Below, one piece after another: positions 37,881 through 47,939 of a DNA stretch of 64,000 bases. The DNA is from JAWKTV01 sp041398905 (GTDB lineage Bacteria > Planctomycetota > Planctomycetia > Planctomycetales > Planctomycetaceae). The notes under the pieces were generated by a model. The model saw only the letters and a program-made list of their open reading frames with translations. It made no database searches and was not told where the DNA came from. The stretch lies in contig JAWKTV010000018.1 of assembly GCA_041398905.1 (NCBI GenBank), forward strand, positions 1 through 64,000, given 5' to 3'. Numbering within the stretch: position 1 is the first letter of the stretch; every line of letters begins with the position of its first letter. The position numbers were made by a program, and so were the translations under genes.

Positions 37881-38430
37881 CTTAGTGTACGCGAATGACT
37901 TGCTTTCGAGGACTCGCGTTCCCAGTGATGTTCACGACGGGGTGAGCCGGCGGGAGCGCGCGAGCGGACGGGTGTCGGTCCGCAGGGCCGGAACCGACGC
38001 TCGAGCCGATGGATCGAGTCATGCTCGGCTGACCGCAGCGGCCGGCGAGAACCAACGCTGAAAGCGGTCCCAATCAGATCCGCAACTGCCAGCATTCCGG
38101 GCGAGAGTTGCCTGCGGCTGAAGCACAGGCATGTCGTTTCGCCCTGCGCCGAAGCGACCGCACATTTCGGCGTTAGATCGCAACCGACGACAGCAAATGA
38201 GGTTACGTTCATATGCAAGCACTCTTTGCATGTGTCACCGGAATCAAGGCACGCGAATTGCCATTCGATGGGGAGGAAGTTGCTGAAAGAGTTTGAGGCT
38301 GAGTGTCACATGTCCGGGGGTGTGGCCGAGTCTGGTCCTCGTTGGATCAGAATCGGGCGAGCGCCCACGCCCCCGGTCATTTTTCACTGCGGCCTTCACG
38401 GGGCGATTGTGCGTACGCCATACTGCCCCC
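37881..38430. other. Intergenic, nothing recognised
   Basis: About 550 bp between divergent DCC and hemD-like genes. Only a 6-bp inverted pair (ATGCAA...TTGCAT, 38213-38231) was noticed; it is too weak to name. Confidence 0.4.
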
Positions 38431-39304
38431 ATGCTCTCCCTCCCCCGCGTCTGCAGTTTCGAGAGTCGACGGCAGCACGAGATCGCGGCCCTGTTGGTTC
38501 GCGCTGGTGCTGCGGCGTCGGTTGCGCCCTCCATGCGTGAGGTGCGGCTGGAAGACCACCACCTGGCAATCGCGTTTGTCGAGAGAATTCTGGCGGGAGA
38601 GGGAGGCTATGTCGCGCTGGTGCTGATGACCGGCGTCGGCACGCGGGCGCTGTTGGACGCCGCCTGTACCCGCTTCGATCGCAGCGAGGTTGTGGCGGCG
38701 ATCAATCGGCTGACGATCGTCGCCCGCGGTCCAAAGCCGGTGCCGGTCGCCAAAGAGAGGGGCCTCCGGATCGACCACCGGGCCGCTGAGCCAAACACCT
38801 GGCGCGAGGTTGTCGAGCTGTTCGAGGCGAACGGACTCGCCGTCGCTGGACGGACGGTGGCGGTCCAGGAGTACGGTCAGCCAACTCCCGAGCTGTATGC
38901 GGGGCTCGAGCGATTGGGGGCGAGGGTTGAACCGATCCCGGTGTATGCGTGGGCGTTGCCAGTGGACCTCGCGCCGTTGCACGCGGCGATCCATCGCACG
39001 ATCGCCGGCGAGTTCGACGCGCTGATGTTCACGAGCGCCCAGCAACTGCGGAACCTGTTGCAGGTCGCTGGTGAACTCGGGCTGGCGACCGAGTGGCGCG
39101 CGGCGGTTGCTCGCTGCGTGCTGCTCAGCATCGGTCCCACCACCAGCGAAGCCCTGATCGAAGCCGGCTTCGACTCCCCCTTCGAGCCATCGCATGCCAA
39201 AATGGGACATCTGGCAATCGAGGGCTGCGAGCATCGTGCAGACGTTGGCCGCACGAATAGCTGCCCAGACGGGGGATCAACACCATGGGACACGAGGCGG
39301 CTGA
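38431..39304 (+). CDS. Uroporphyrinogen-III synthase family protein (HemD), 3' frameshift
   Basis: A stand-alone HEM4-type protein. MLSLPRVCSFESRRQHEIAA opens it, LVLMTGVGTRALLDA is the first active-site block, ELYAGLERLGARVEPIPVYA and EFDALMFTSAQQLRNLLQVA, then LLSIGPTTSEALIEAGFDSP complete the family pattern. After KMGHLAIEG the frame runs on into the next gene. One base fewer at GGG 39222-39224 yields ASIVQTLAARIAAQTGDQHH and a stop at 39302-39304, a normal HemD ending that overlaps the thioesterase start. A second HemD domain exists in the CobA fusion near 17 kb, so the two copies may differ in role. Confidence 0.82.
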
Positions 39305-39695
39305 CTGGCACGAGATCGAGGTTCGCGTGCGTTACTGCGAAACCGACGCGATGGGTTTCCTGCACCACGCGAACCACGTCGCTTACTTCGAGATCGCGCG
39401 CACCGAAGTTTTCCGGGCACTGGGAGGCAACTACCGGCTGATGGAGGAGCGCGGTTTCTTCCTCGTCGTGGTCGACGTCACCGTGAACTACAAGCGGCCC
39501 GCGAAGTACGACGACCTGCTCAACGTCCGCTGCCGGGTGACGCGGATGTCCGGCGCGAAGCTGCAGCACGAGTACGAAATCGTCCGGCAGGGGGAGCTGC
39601 TCGCCACGGGCCGATCGACACTGGCGTGCGTCACGAGGGACGGCACCGTGCAACGGATGAGCGAAGAACTGCTCTACGGGTTGCACGACGGCTGA
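39285..39695 (+). CDS. Acyl-CoA thioesterase, YbgC/4HBT family
   Basis: A 136-residue hot-dog-fold thioesterase. VRYCETDAMGFLHHANHVAY contains the catalytic Asp and His (the D-x-x-G-x2-HH-x2-Y pattern of 4-hydroxybenzoyl-CoA thioesterases), followed by VDVTVNYKRPAKYDDLLNVR. These enzymes cleave acyl-CoA or acyl-ACP and in Tol-Pal clusters act in envelope lipid metabolism. No tol genes are adjacent. The ATG lies inside the corrected end of hemD, suggesting translational coupling. Confidence 0.93.
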   Translation: MGHEAADWHEIEVRVRYCETDAMGFLHHANHVAYFEIARTEVFRALGGNYRLMEERGFFLVVVDVTVNYKRPAKYDDLLNVRCRVTRMSGAKLQHEYEIVRQGELLATGRSTLACVTRDGTVQRMSEELLYGLHDG

Positions 39696-39767
39696 CGTCG
39701 CACCAACGCCCCCCGCGCTCCCGCCGCAGCGCCTGGGGCGGACACGTACTCGTGCAGGCAAAAAAAG

Positions 39768-39807
39768 AACGGCCTGCCGATTCGCTCGCGCGCGTCAGCA
39801 GGCCGTT
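39768..39807 (-). terminator. Terminator of the Gly/Tyr-rich gene
   Basis: On the minus strand AACGGCCTGC and GCAGGCCGTT (39798-39807 and 39768-39777) form a 10-bp stem followed by CTTTTTTTGCC. It sits 24 bp after the stop at 39831. Confidence 0.88.
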
Positions 39808-39830
39808 TCCAGATCACAGATTGGGCAGAG

Positions 39831-40097
39831 TTACCAGCCGTAGTAGCCGCAGCCGCGACCGTAGCCGTAACCGCCGTACCCGTAGTTCACGCCGCCGCCG
39901 TACCAACCACGGTTGTAGTTGACATAGTTCGGCCGCCAGTTGTTGCCTCGGTAGTAGCTGTTGTACCGGAAGGCACCGTTGTTGCCGTTGTAGCGGATGT
40001 TCACACCTCCGCGATTCCAGCCGTGGGCCTCAGCCGACTCGGGAGCCGCGAAACCGAGCATCGCCACAGCTGCCACCAACATCAGAACGCGTTTCAT
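39831..40097 (-). CDS. Small secreted Gly/Tyr/Asn-rich protein
   Basis: An 88-residue protein. MKRVLMLVAAVAMLGFAAPE is a signal peptide, cut likely after AESAEA. The mature part is a low-complexity repeat of Gly, Tyr, Asn and Arg ending in GYGGYGYGRGCGYYGW. A near-perfect RBS (GCAGGAGGAAGAG) precedes the ATG, and a strong terminator follows, pointing to high expression. Such proteins are widespread in planctomycetes; a structural or cell-surface role is possible but untested. Confidence 0.85.
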   Translation of the reverse strand: MKRVLMLVAAVAMLGFAAPESAEAHGWNRGGVNIRYNGNNGAFRYNSYYRGNNWRPNYVNYNRGWYGGGVNYGYGGYGYGRGCGYYGW

Positions 40098-40308
40098 GAC
40101 TCTTCCTCCTGCAAGAATGCGCGACCCCTCGACGACTTCAACGTCACCTGTGGGGCCAGCAATTGTCATGGGGGGATGAGGAAAGCGAGAAGTCCCGACA
40201 TGTCCGATTCGTTCATCGGCACCACCAGTCTCCCCGTCCTCGAATTCCATCCTAGCAGCTTGATCTGAATGCTCAAGGTGCGAATTCGGCGGTCGGCAAA
40301 AACTTGTC

Positions 40309-42180
40309 TCAATGCGCAGACGCGTCCTTCGCGTCCGCCTTGACAACGAGTGTCTCATTCAGCGGCGGCGATGGCACCCGCTGCGTCCGACCGTCCGGCC
40401 AGATGACACGCACACTCGGGATCGTCGTCGAATCACCAAGGCCGAACGTCGCCACCGCTTCGGACTGTGAGAGGTAACTCCGCGTCGGCATGATCGACCG
40501 CCGGAGAGTTCGGCCGTCAACGTCCACCTCCACCATCGCGCCGATGGTGTTCGCACCTTGCAGCCGCACACGCAGCCAGTGGTGACCAAGCTGTTGCTCG
40601 TTCCGCAGCAGCCTCGGCCGGCCGCCGCAGTTCATCAACACCACATCCAGATCTCCATCGGCATCGATGTCCGCGAACGCCGATCCACGTCCCACCAGCG
40701 GCTTGAGGAACGAGTCTCCCAATTCCGTGCTCGCCAGAGACACGAACTCGGTCGCGAATTCGGGCCCGCAGTTCCAGAACAACTGCGGAGCCTGCTCATA
40801 GAACTGACTTGGCTGAACCCGATGAATCTCCTCTTCGAGGTGGCCGTTCGCGGCGCAGATGTCGAGTCGCCCATCCAGGTCGGCGTCGAGATACAGCAGG
40901 CCAAACGTCAACTGCAACCGCGAGTTCGGACCAAGACCGTTGGAGATCGCTTCGTCACTGAACACAAGCTGATCGCCGCGTGTGACGTACAGCGCGGTCA
41001 TCTCGTTCGCGAAGTTCCCGATCGCCACCCCCAGCGATTCGTCGTTGCGGAAGTATGCCGCGTCGATCCCCATCGCCCCGCGGGCATTGCCGTTCATGTC
41101 GAAGGCGATCCCCGCGAGGGCACCGACCTCGCGGAAGGTGCCGTCCTGCTGATTCAGGTACAGAAAGTTCTGCACCGTGTCGTTCGCCATCAGGATGTCG
41201 AGCCAGCCGTCGGCGTTGAAGTCGGCGAAGGTGACCCCCAGCCCCTTCGCCATTGGTACGTCCGTCGCCGGGTTCCGCGTCTGCAGCCCGGCGGGCTTCG
41301 TCACGTCGCTGAATGTTCCGTTTCCATCGTTGCGGAACAGCAACGGGAAAGTCCCTTCAAAGTTCTGTGGACGCCCGTAGGCCCGACCGCCGCCGGTGAG
41401 CTGGAAGTTCTGTGCCTCGTCATGTTCCCGGCTCCATGCGACGTAGTTGCAGACGTACAGATCGAGATCGCCATCCCGGTCGTAGTCGAGCCAGCCGCAG
41501 CTCGTGCCCCAGTCGGTCTCACCGCCGGCCACGCCGGCCGAGGCGGTCACCTCCTCGAACCGGCCCTCGCCCAGGTTGTGGTACAGATGATTCGGCCCAA
41601 CGGCGGAGACGTACACGTCGCTCCGCCCGTCGCCGTCGTAGTCTCCCACGGCGACGCCCTGCCCATAGAAGTTCGCTTCCAGACCAGAGCCGGCCGTCGC
41701 GTTGGTGAATCCACCCGTCCCGTCATTGAGGTACAGCGCGAGGCTCGATGACACCGTGGACGCTCCGCCACTGGGGGAGGCATCGTCCCACGGCCAACGC
41801 CGGCCACCCACGCACAGCAGATCCTGGTCACCGTCTCCATCGGCATCAAAGAAGGCGCAGCCTCCTCCCATCGTCTCGGGCAGCAGCTTCCGACCATTGG
41901 CTCCGCTGACGTGAACATAGTCGATTCCGGCCGACTCGGTGATGTCGGCGAACGGAATCTGCGGCAGTTCGATCTGCGGTGCCTCCCGGACTTCGACGGC
42001 GATCCGCGGCGTTTCCCGTTCCGGTGCCGGCGGCTCGGGACGGGTTCGCCAGTAGATCACGCCGCCAACGATGAGTAAAAGCGGGATGAGCACCAGCAGC
42101 GAACGCTTGAACGCGGCCGCAATGACGGCGTCGTCCTGCTCGTTCGGTGCCGCATCCTGGGAGGGCTGTGATGGTTTCAT
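40309..42180 (-). CDS. CRTAC1-family protein (FG-GAP repeats, ASPIC/UnbV)
   Basis: About 623 residues. One membrane anchor (RSLLVLIPLLLIVGGVIYWR) precedes FG-GAP/VCBS propeller repeats with Ca-binding DxDxDG loops: FFDADGDGDQDLLCVGG, VGDYDGDGRSDVYVSAVG, LDYDRDGDLDLYVCNYV, FADFNADGWLDILMANDT and FADIDADGDLDVVLMNCGG. The end (WLRVRLQGANTIGAMVEVDV ... SEAVATFGLGDSTTIPSVRV) is the ASPIC/UnbV domain. It is likely exported and anchored, binding ligands rather than catalysing. The upstream gene on the same strand is a multihaem-cytochrome/TPR protein, a pairing seen repeatedly in planctomycetes. Confidence 0.93.
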   Translation of the reverse strand: MKPSQPSQDAAPNEQDDAVIAAAFKRSLLVLIPLLLIVGGVIYWRTRPEPPAPERETPRIAVEVREAPQIELPQIPFADITESAGIDYVHVSGANGRKLLPETMGGGCAFFDADGDGDQDLLCVGGRRWPWDDASPSGGASTVSSSLALYLNDGTGGFTNATAGSGLEANFYGQGVAVGDYDGDGRSDVYVSAVGPNHLYHNLGEGRFEEVTASAGVAGGETDWGTSCGWLDYDRDGDLDLYVCNYVAWSREHDEAQNFQLTGGGRAYGRPQNFEGTFPLLFRNDGNGTFSDVTKPAGLQTRNPATDVPMAKGLGVTFADFNADGWLDILMANDTVQNFLYLNQQDGTFREVGALAGIAFDMNGNARGAMGIDAAYFRNDESLGVAIGNFANEMTALYVTRGDQLVFSDEAISNGLGPNSRLQLTFGLLYLDADLDGRLDICAANGHLEEEIHRVQPSQFYEQAPQLFWNCGPEFATEFVSLASTELGDSFLKPLVGRGSAFADIDADGDLDVVLMNCGGRPRLLRNEQQLGHHWLRVRLQGANTIGAMVEVDVDGRTLRRSIMPTRSYLSQSEAVATFGLGDSTTIPSVRVIWPDGRTQRVPSPPLNETLVVKADAKDASAH

Positions 42181-42246
42181 GATGAGGTGAGTCGTGTTCT
42201 TGCGCAGCGGCTTGGTGCCGTGGGTCGTTGTGGATCGAACTCGCAA

Positions 42247-45148
42247 TCACTCGGAGGTATTGCGCAACGGAAGTTCCGGGGCTCCCTCGCGCTGCAAAGG
42301 ATAGATCACGACAGCTTCCGCCGCGCGGCGGGGTATTTCTCCCGCGCGCCTTGCGAACCGCGAGCCCCTGCGCGTTGGCGTCGGGCTTGAACTTCTCATG
42401 CAGCGTCTGGTACTCCACCGCGCGCTCCTGATTGCCGAGACGGGCATGCAGCGACTGCAGATTACGACACGCCGTCACGTTCTCGGGATCAAGCGCAAGC
42501 GTCTTCTCGAACTCGGCGATCGCTTCATTGAAGAGCGCACGGGCCTCGGCGTCTTTTCCCAGCCGCGCCCGCTGCTCGCCCAGGTCAAACAGCGTCTGCC
42601 CCAGCAGGTTGCGAACGTCGTAGTCGAGGCTGAAGTCGAACTTCCGTTTGCGGCGGACCTCGGTGTCGTCATCGAGTGCGCTCCGCAGATTCAGCACCGC
42701 CTCTTCGAGCCGGCCCTGCTGTCGATTCACGTCCCCGCTCAGCCACGACCACGTCCAGCTTGGGTAGCCTTCCACGTCGGCGTATGTCTGCGCCCGCTGT
42801 AACGCGGCGACCGCCTCATCGAGTCGACCTTCCTTGTTGTAGACCCGCGCCAAGTTCAGCGGACCATCCCAGCGGCCCTCTGCTTCGACCTGCTGGAAGG
42901 CCTGTTCGGCTTGAGCAAGTTGCCCGGTCCCTTGCTTGAGCAGCAGACCGATGCCGTAATCGTTCCAGCGTTGCCACACGAGGATGTCCCGCGGGGCGTT
43001 CTCTGGCCGCACGGCGACGCCCGCGACCGGGAAGGTGACGCGGTCGCTGGCGAGCGTCGTGATCGGCAGCTCGTTGACGTACTCCTCTCCCGCTTCCGCT
43101 CCACGAATGAGTTGCCCCAGCTGCTCATTCCGCGCGGCGACGAACCGCATGTACTGCGTATCGAATTTGCGGTACTGCAACTTCACTTCGACCGTCACCG
43201 GCTCGTTCAGATCTTCCGGCAGTGTGATGCCATAGTGCGCCACCTGGCCCGCACCGGGAGGTATCTGGTTGTTGTAGAGCGGCGTGAAAATGTTCTGTGG
43301 GTTACGGCGATCAATGCGGTTGCCTTCGCGATCGAGCATGAAGACGTTCACAAAGTGCGACCACGGGTCCACCTCGTTCTGCTCCTCGGTATTGATGCCT
43401 CCGCTGCGTCCGATGACCTTGTCGCCCGCCGTCACCGTGACATCAAGCCAGACCTCGTTGGAGTCGACGGTCCCTTGAGTGAACAGGTGGCCGAGCGTCA
43501 GCGTGCGAATCACGTTCTCAATCAGATACGTTTCACCCGGCCTGAGTTCGGGGACCTCGGGACGCAGTGGCGCGTGCAGCTTCCCATCGATCTCTCCCTC
43601 CTCGCGGACACCGAAGATGTCGACCCGCACCACGCCGTCCAGGAATTCCTGGTGCGATGCGATGATATCCGGCCGATCACGCAGCCATGCGATGCCCGTG
43701 TTGGCGGAAGGGAACAGGTGATCGTGCACGCTCAACTCGGTCGCTCCCTCGAACAGCTTCGCCCCGAAGTCGTCGGAAGCATGCAGCGGCATGTGGCAGC
43801 CGTTGCAGTTCGTCTGCGCCACCGGGGGATAATAGAAGCTCCGCAACCCATGCCCCGACACCCCGCTCAGCAGGTACGGGTCGTAATGGTTCTGTCCGCG
43901 CAGGAACTCCTTGTAGTGGTTCAGCTCGTAGGGCAGATGCACCTTGTGGCAGGTCGAGCAGAACTCGGCCGATGTATGAAACGGCTTAAGAAAGGTCTTC
44001 TTATGAAACGACGGCTTCGCCTTCACAAGCTGCTGATTGACCCATTGCAGGAAGGCGTTCTCGCTATAGGCGAAGGGATAGTGCAGCGGCTCCTCGATCG
44101 TGTAGTCGGCGTTGCCGCGGGTGCTGTTGACGTTCGTGATCGCGTGACACCCCGTGCAGGTGATGCCCGCCTGTGCCGTCGGGTGATTCAGCATGTCGAA
44201 TTCGGGATCGTCGAACGCTCCGCTGAAGAACGGGACCAGGTCGTGACAGCCCGCGCACCACCTGGAGGCCTGCACGTTCCCATCCCGCGCCAGCGACACT
44301 TCCCGGGTCTCGCTGACGCTCGCCAGATACGGTGGGTTGTTGAACGAGCTGAAGCGGTGCGCGCTGTCGCTCCATGCCGCGTGAACGTCCGCGTGACACT
44401 CCTTGCAGTAGGCGTCGTTCATGAGCGCGCGGGCGGGGATGAAGTCCCCCGTCGCCGTCCGAGCCAGTGAAGGCTCAAAGTATTTCACGCCCGTCGCCGG
44501 GCCAATGGAGTTCCACTTCCGCGGGTCTCCCGAGTGCAGATACACCATCACCAGCACCACCCCGGCCACCGCTACCGCGTACCAGCCGCCGATCCTCCAC
44601 TTGATCCGCGGCCCGGCCAGGCGATGCAGCCAGTACAGCCACACCGTCGCCAGCGGCGCGATGACATGCAGCCAGTAGACCACGCCCCGCGCCAACGGCT
44701 GCCGCAAATCAAATCCGCCCACCCGCAGCAGCAACAAGCCGGTCGCGAGCACCACCAGCGAGACCGCGAACAGTGCGTAGCCGATCCGCACCGCGCGGCG
44801 ATTCTTGCGGTCCTTGGTCGCCAGCATGTGAATCACGCCAAACGCCACCAGCGGCGTGATCAGCAGCAGCCCCAGCACCAGATGCCCGAGGAACATGTAC
44901 TGATAAAAATAGTTCTGGTAGGCCTCCCCTTTCAGCCACTCCAGAAACGTGATGCTCGACAGGTACACCGAGTTCGCACCGAGCAGCGCGACGAGACCGA
45001 AGACGATGTACAGCAACACTCGCAGCTTCGGGCCAACCGCCTTGACGTACGACTTGCGAGACGGCATCAAATTGCCAGCAGTCGTCGACGGCAGGAGTGG
45101 CGAGCCGGCGGAGTCTGGCGGAGGAGTCGGATCGTTTGGCGAATTCAT
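42247..45148 (-). CDS. Multihaem cytochrome c with membrane and TPR domains, 3' frameshift
   Basis: About 965 residues. The N-terminal third has several hydrophobic helices (LRVLLYIVFGLVALLGANSV, MFLGHLVLGLLLITPLVAFG, ALFAVSLVVLATGLLLL). Five CxxCH haem sites follow: YCKECH, WCAGCH, TCTGCH, FCSTCH and NCNGCH, the central part being extracytoplasmic. The C-terminus has TPR repeats (EAVAALQRAQTYADVEGYPS, EARALFNEAIAEFEKTLALD). Near 42325-42345 the frame shifts; the likely end is AEAVVIYPLQREGAPELPLR with stop at 42247-42249. Without that, translation would run into the CRTAC1 gene. ATG 45148 (MNSPNDPTPPPDSAG) is taken as start. It likely forms an electron-transfer or binding complex with CRTAC1. 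Confidence 0.88.
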
Positions 45149-45417
45149 AGCGGCGTTCCAGTCCGGCGCAGCAGCCGGTGGCGAGTGATCGATTGGATGA
45201 GGGTCGGCGGGCTGCCTGGGTCCTGGTGGAACCTTTACAGCCAGCTCAGATTCACGACAGAGCCAGTCTTGGGCGCCCGGCATCGACGATTGTTGCTGGT
45301 CGCTCCGTGAACAGTGGTGCGGCGTTGCTTCTTGCCAGCACGCAACCATGTCACGCGACCGCGCTCAGCCCGACGATGGACCGGCCGCGCGATCTGCGAT
45401 GACAGGGCGAAGCTCGC

Positions 45418-45813
45418 TCAAGAGTGCCGTGGGGGACGATCAATCCGCGAGACGGGAGTCACCGGCAGCCAGCAGGTGTCCGCCGGCCAGCACCGCGACG
45501 AACGCGTAACTGCTGCGACCTTCAGCCGGTCGAAGACTCCATGAAGGTCTCGGTCGGGCAGAGACGACCGTGGCGGAACGACCGGCGGCTGAGCCGGCGG
45601 GGCGCGTCGACAACCGGGCCCGGAGCATGGGGACTGCGCCGGAGGTGGCAGCGGACCCAGGGGATCGTATTGCTCCGCATCTGTCGAGGCTGCTTCCTCC
45701 GCACCGATGGCATGCCCCTTGGGCATGGTTGGTTCCAGCCAGTCTCCGCACGAAGCCTCCGCACGACTCGCCATGCAGCCCAGACCGCAGAGCAACACTG
45801 CGACAGCCGCCAT
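45418..45813 (-). CDS. Secreted Pro/Cys-rich planctomycete protein
   Basis: About 131 residues. MAAVAVLLCGLGCMASRAEA is a signal peptide followed by SCGDWLEPTMP, a Cys/Trp motif, then a Pro-rich middle with CSGPGC, and the ending PVSRIDRPPRHS. I recall similar SCGDWLE...RPPR proteins from planctomycete genomes, without known function. The start is uncertain: the frame is open to 46017 and another start upstream is possible. Composition near the end also changes frame character, so a shift cannot be excluded. Confidence 0.5.
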   Translation of the reverse strand: MAAVAVLLCGLGCMASRAEASCGDWLEPTMPKGHAIGAEEAASTDAEQYDPLGPLPPPAQSPCSGPGCRRAPPAQPPVVPPRSSLPDRDLHGVFDRLKVAAVTRSSRCWPADTCWLPVTPVSRIDRPPRHS

Positions 45814-46100
45814 TCGGCGGGCCTGTGCGACAGCGGCTGAGCGTCGGGAGATCACGGAGATTGGGGGGCGACCGGGACAGGTCAGGAAGAACTCCAGTAG
45901 CCTAAACCGCTCGATGGCCGTCCGCAAGAGCGGAGTGCAAGCTGTTGCTGCGAGGGTGCTCCACTCATCGTCGCGGTCCGCTGCGCGTGGTGTCTTTGTG
46001 CCCGCACGGCGCTCCATCTCATTCGTGAAAAACCGGCATTGCCGAAGCAGCCTCCATCGCGTTTACTGGTAGCGAGCCTCGTTCGCCGGAGAACCGACAG

Positions 46101-47269
46101 ATGATGAAACGAACACGGAAGTGGATGCGGTGCGTGCTGCTGCTCGTCACGTGCCTCGCAGCCACGGCGGCCGGGGCCGAACGAAGGTACTTTCAGCCGG
46201 GGACCAGTGGGACGGGCTGGTTGAAGTATGTCGACTCGGTCCCGGTCATGTACCTCGAAGGAACGCCGGCCGAGATTGGCCGACAGCATGCGGAGCTGAC
46301 GGGGCGGTCGCTCCACCCGGTGGTCGAGATGCCGCGGGCGACGGTGAAGGCGCTCGGTTTCGAGCGGGCGTGGCCGTTGGTCTCGGCGACGTCGCGCGTG
46401 CTGTTGAACAATGCACCCGAGCGGTTCGTGTCGGAGCTTGAGGCAGTGATCGCGACGGGAGGCGCGGATCGCGATGGGATCTCCGTGGGGAATGCGTTGA
46501 TTGAACTTCGGCGGATGGGTGGCTGTTCCACGTTTGTCGTCACACCGGACCGCAGTGCGACGGGCGAGCTGATCTTCGGCCGGAACTTCGACTTTCCCGC
46601 GATGCAGGTGCTCGACAAGTACAGCCTGGTGGTGATCATGCGACCCAAAGGTCGCAAGGCGTTCGCCTCGGTGAGTTACCCGGGGATGATTGGCGTGATC
46701 TCCGGCATGAATGAGTCGGGCCTGTGCGTGGCGACGCTGGATGTCTACGAGTCGGGAGATGGGTCAGCGCCCCGTTTGACTCGACCGGCGTGCCGCTCGG
46801 GCTGACGTACCGCCGCATCCTGGAGGAATGTGCTTCCGTCGCTGAAGCGGAGGCATTGTTGAAGGAGGTGGGACGCACCACCTGGATGAACCTGGCCGTA
46901 GCCGACTCGCGGGAGGCCGTGGTCTTTGAGATCACACCCGAACAGGTTGGGGTGCGACCCGCGGAGTCGGGGGTCGCCTGTTGCACCAACCACTTTCAGC
47001 TCGACGGGCTAACGACGATTCAGTCATGCGACCGGATCCAGAAGCTCGACCGGCTCGCTGGGAACGGCGAGAAGTTTGACGTCCGGCAGGTGCAGTCCGC
47101 TCTGCACGCCGTCAACCAGGGGGAGTTCACGCTGCAGACGATGGTGTTCGAGCCAAAGTCTCTCAGAATGCACGTTTCATTCGGCGGTCCGGGTCCGGTT
47201 TCGAATCGCCAAATGAAAACTTTGGAATTACGAGAATGGCTGACTGCGGCGGAGCAAGCGGTGCCGTAG
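46101..47269 (+). CDS. C45-family (acyl-CoA:6-APA acyltransferase-like) Ntn hydrolase, frameshifted
   Basis: Two frames join to a protein of about 389 residues. The first carries a signal peptide (MRCVLLLVTCLAATAAGA), YLEGTPAEIGRQHAELTG and GGCSTFVVTPDRSA, whose Cys142 is the candidate autoproteolytic nucleophile, and LIFGRNFDFPAMQVLDKYSL. The second carries PFDSTGVPLGLTYRRILEEC and ACCTNHFQLDGL. The break is the CCCC run at 46770-46773: dropping one C joins SGDGSAP to FDSTGVP exactly. Members hydrolyse or form amide bonds on diverse substrates. It is exported here and stands alone. Confidence 0.85.
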
Positions 47270-47939
47270 GGCGGTGGAGTGGCCTGTTTGGTGTGGTTGC
47301 AAGTGATTGTCTTCAATAGCCTTGCGGCACTTCATGCGAGGTAGGCTGCGTGCGGCCGAGCGGCCCATGTGCGGTGGATCCTCAGGAGTTATGAACACTG
47401 GATGAAGGGATTCCCAGCTCCCGAGCAGGGCCAGAAAAGAAATCTGTTCGCGGTAACCTCCACAGTAATCGACGTTTGCTGAGACGGGGTCCGGGGAGGC
47501 CGGTCGAATCGGTTTGCACGATCTTGACAAGCCGGCGGCGGGTCTTATATTCGACCGCATCAGTCACAACATCTGGGGTGCTGCACGCTGCGGGCCACAA
47601 CCACTCGTGCGGAACTTCTGTCTATTTGGTGAAAGTTTGCTCAGTATATCCGTCTGGGCAGACGATATCATCTTCCAGGCCCCGCTCAGTCAATCCACGT
47701 TCCGTTGGGATCGCGTTGCGCGCAGGCTGTGACTGCAGAGTGAGGGAGTGAAGGGGTGTACAGACTGCTCGCAGTTTGTACTCCCGGCCACGGTTGAGCC
47801 CGCTTCGGTGGCTCAGGTTTCCAAGGACACTGAATTCGCACTGTTGATCGTCCCGCGTGTCCCTGCACTGCTGGGAAATCTCCGCCGGCTTGGCGGACGA
47901 TTTTCGCGCGGCATCTAGAACCTGCTCGGTAAGGAACGC
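47270..47939. other. Long leader/intergenic region before nrdJ
   Basis: About 670 bp. A promoter candidate lies at 47524-47551. I looked for a cobalamin riboswitch or NrdR boxes and could not support either. Confidence 0.4.
47524..47551 (+). promoter_or_regulatory. Sigma-70-like promoter, candidate for nrdJ
   Basis: Perfect TTGACA (47524-47529), 16-bp spacer, TATATT (47546-47551). It would give a leader of about 380 nt before nrdJ, so another promoter may lie closer. Confidence 0.5.

Noticed and set aside
42911..44470. 519-residue plus-strand frame
   Set aside because: Antisense to the multihaem cytochrome gene; its Arg/Val-rich text has no domain.
47270..47939. Possible cobalamin riboswitch before nrdJ
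   Set aside because: Expected because the enzyme uses B12, but I could not find the conserved B12-box or a matching fold.
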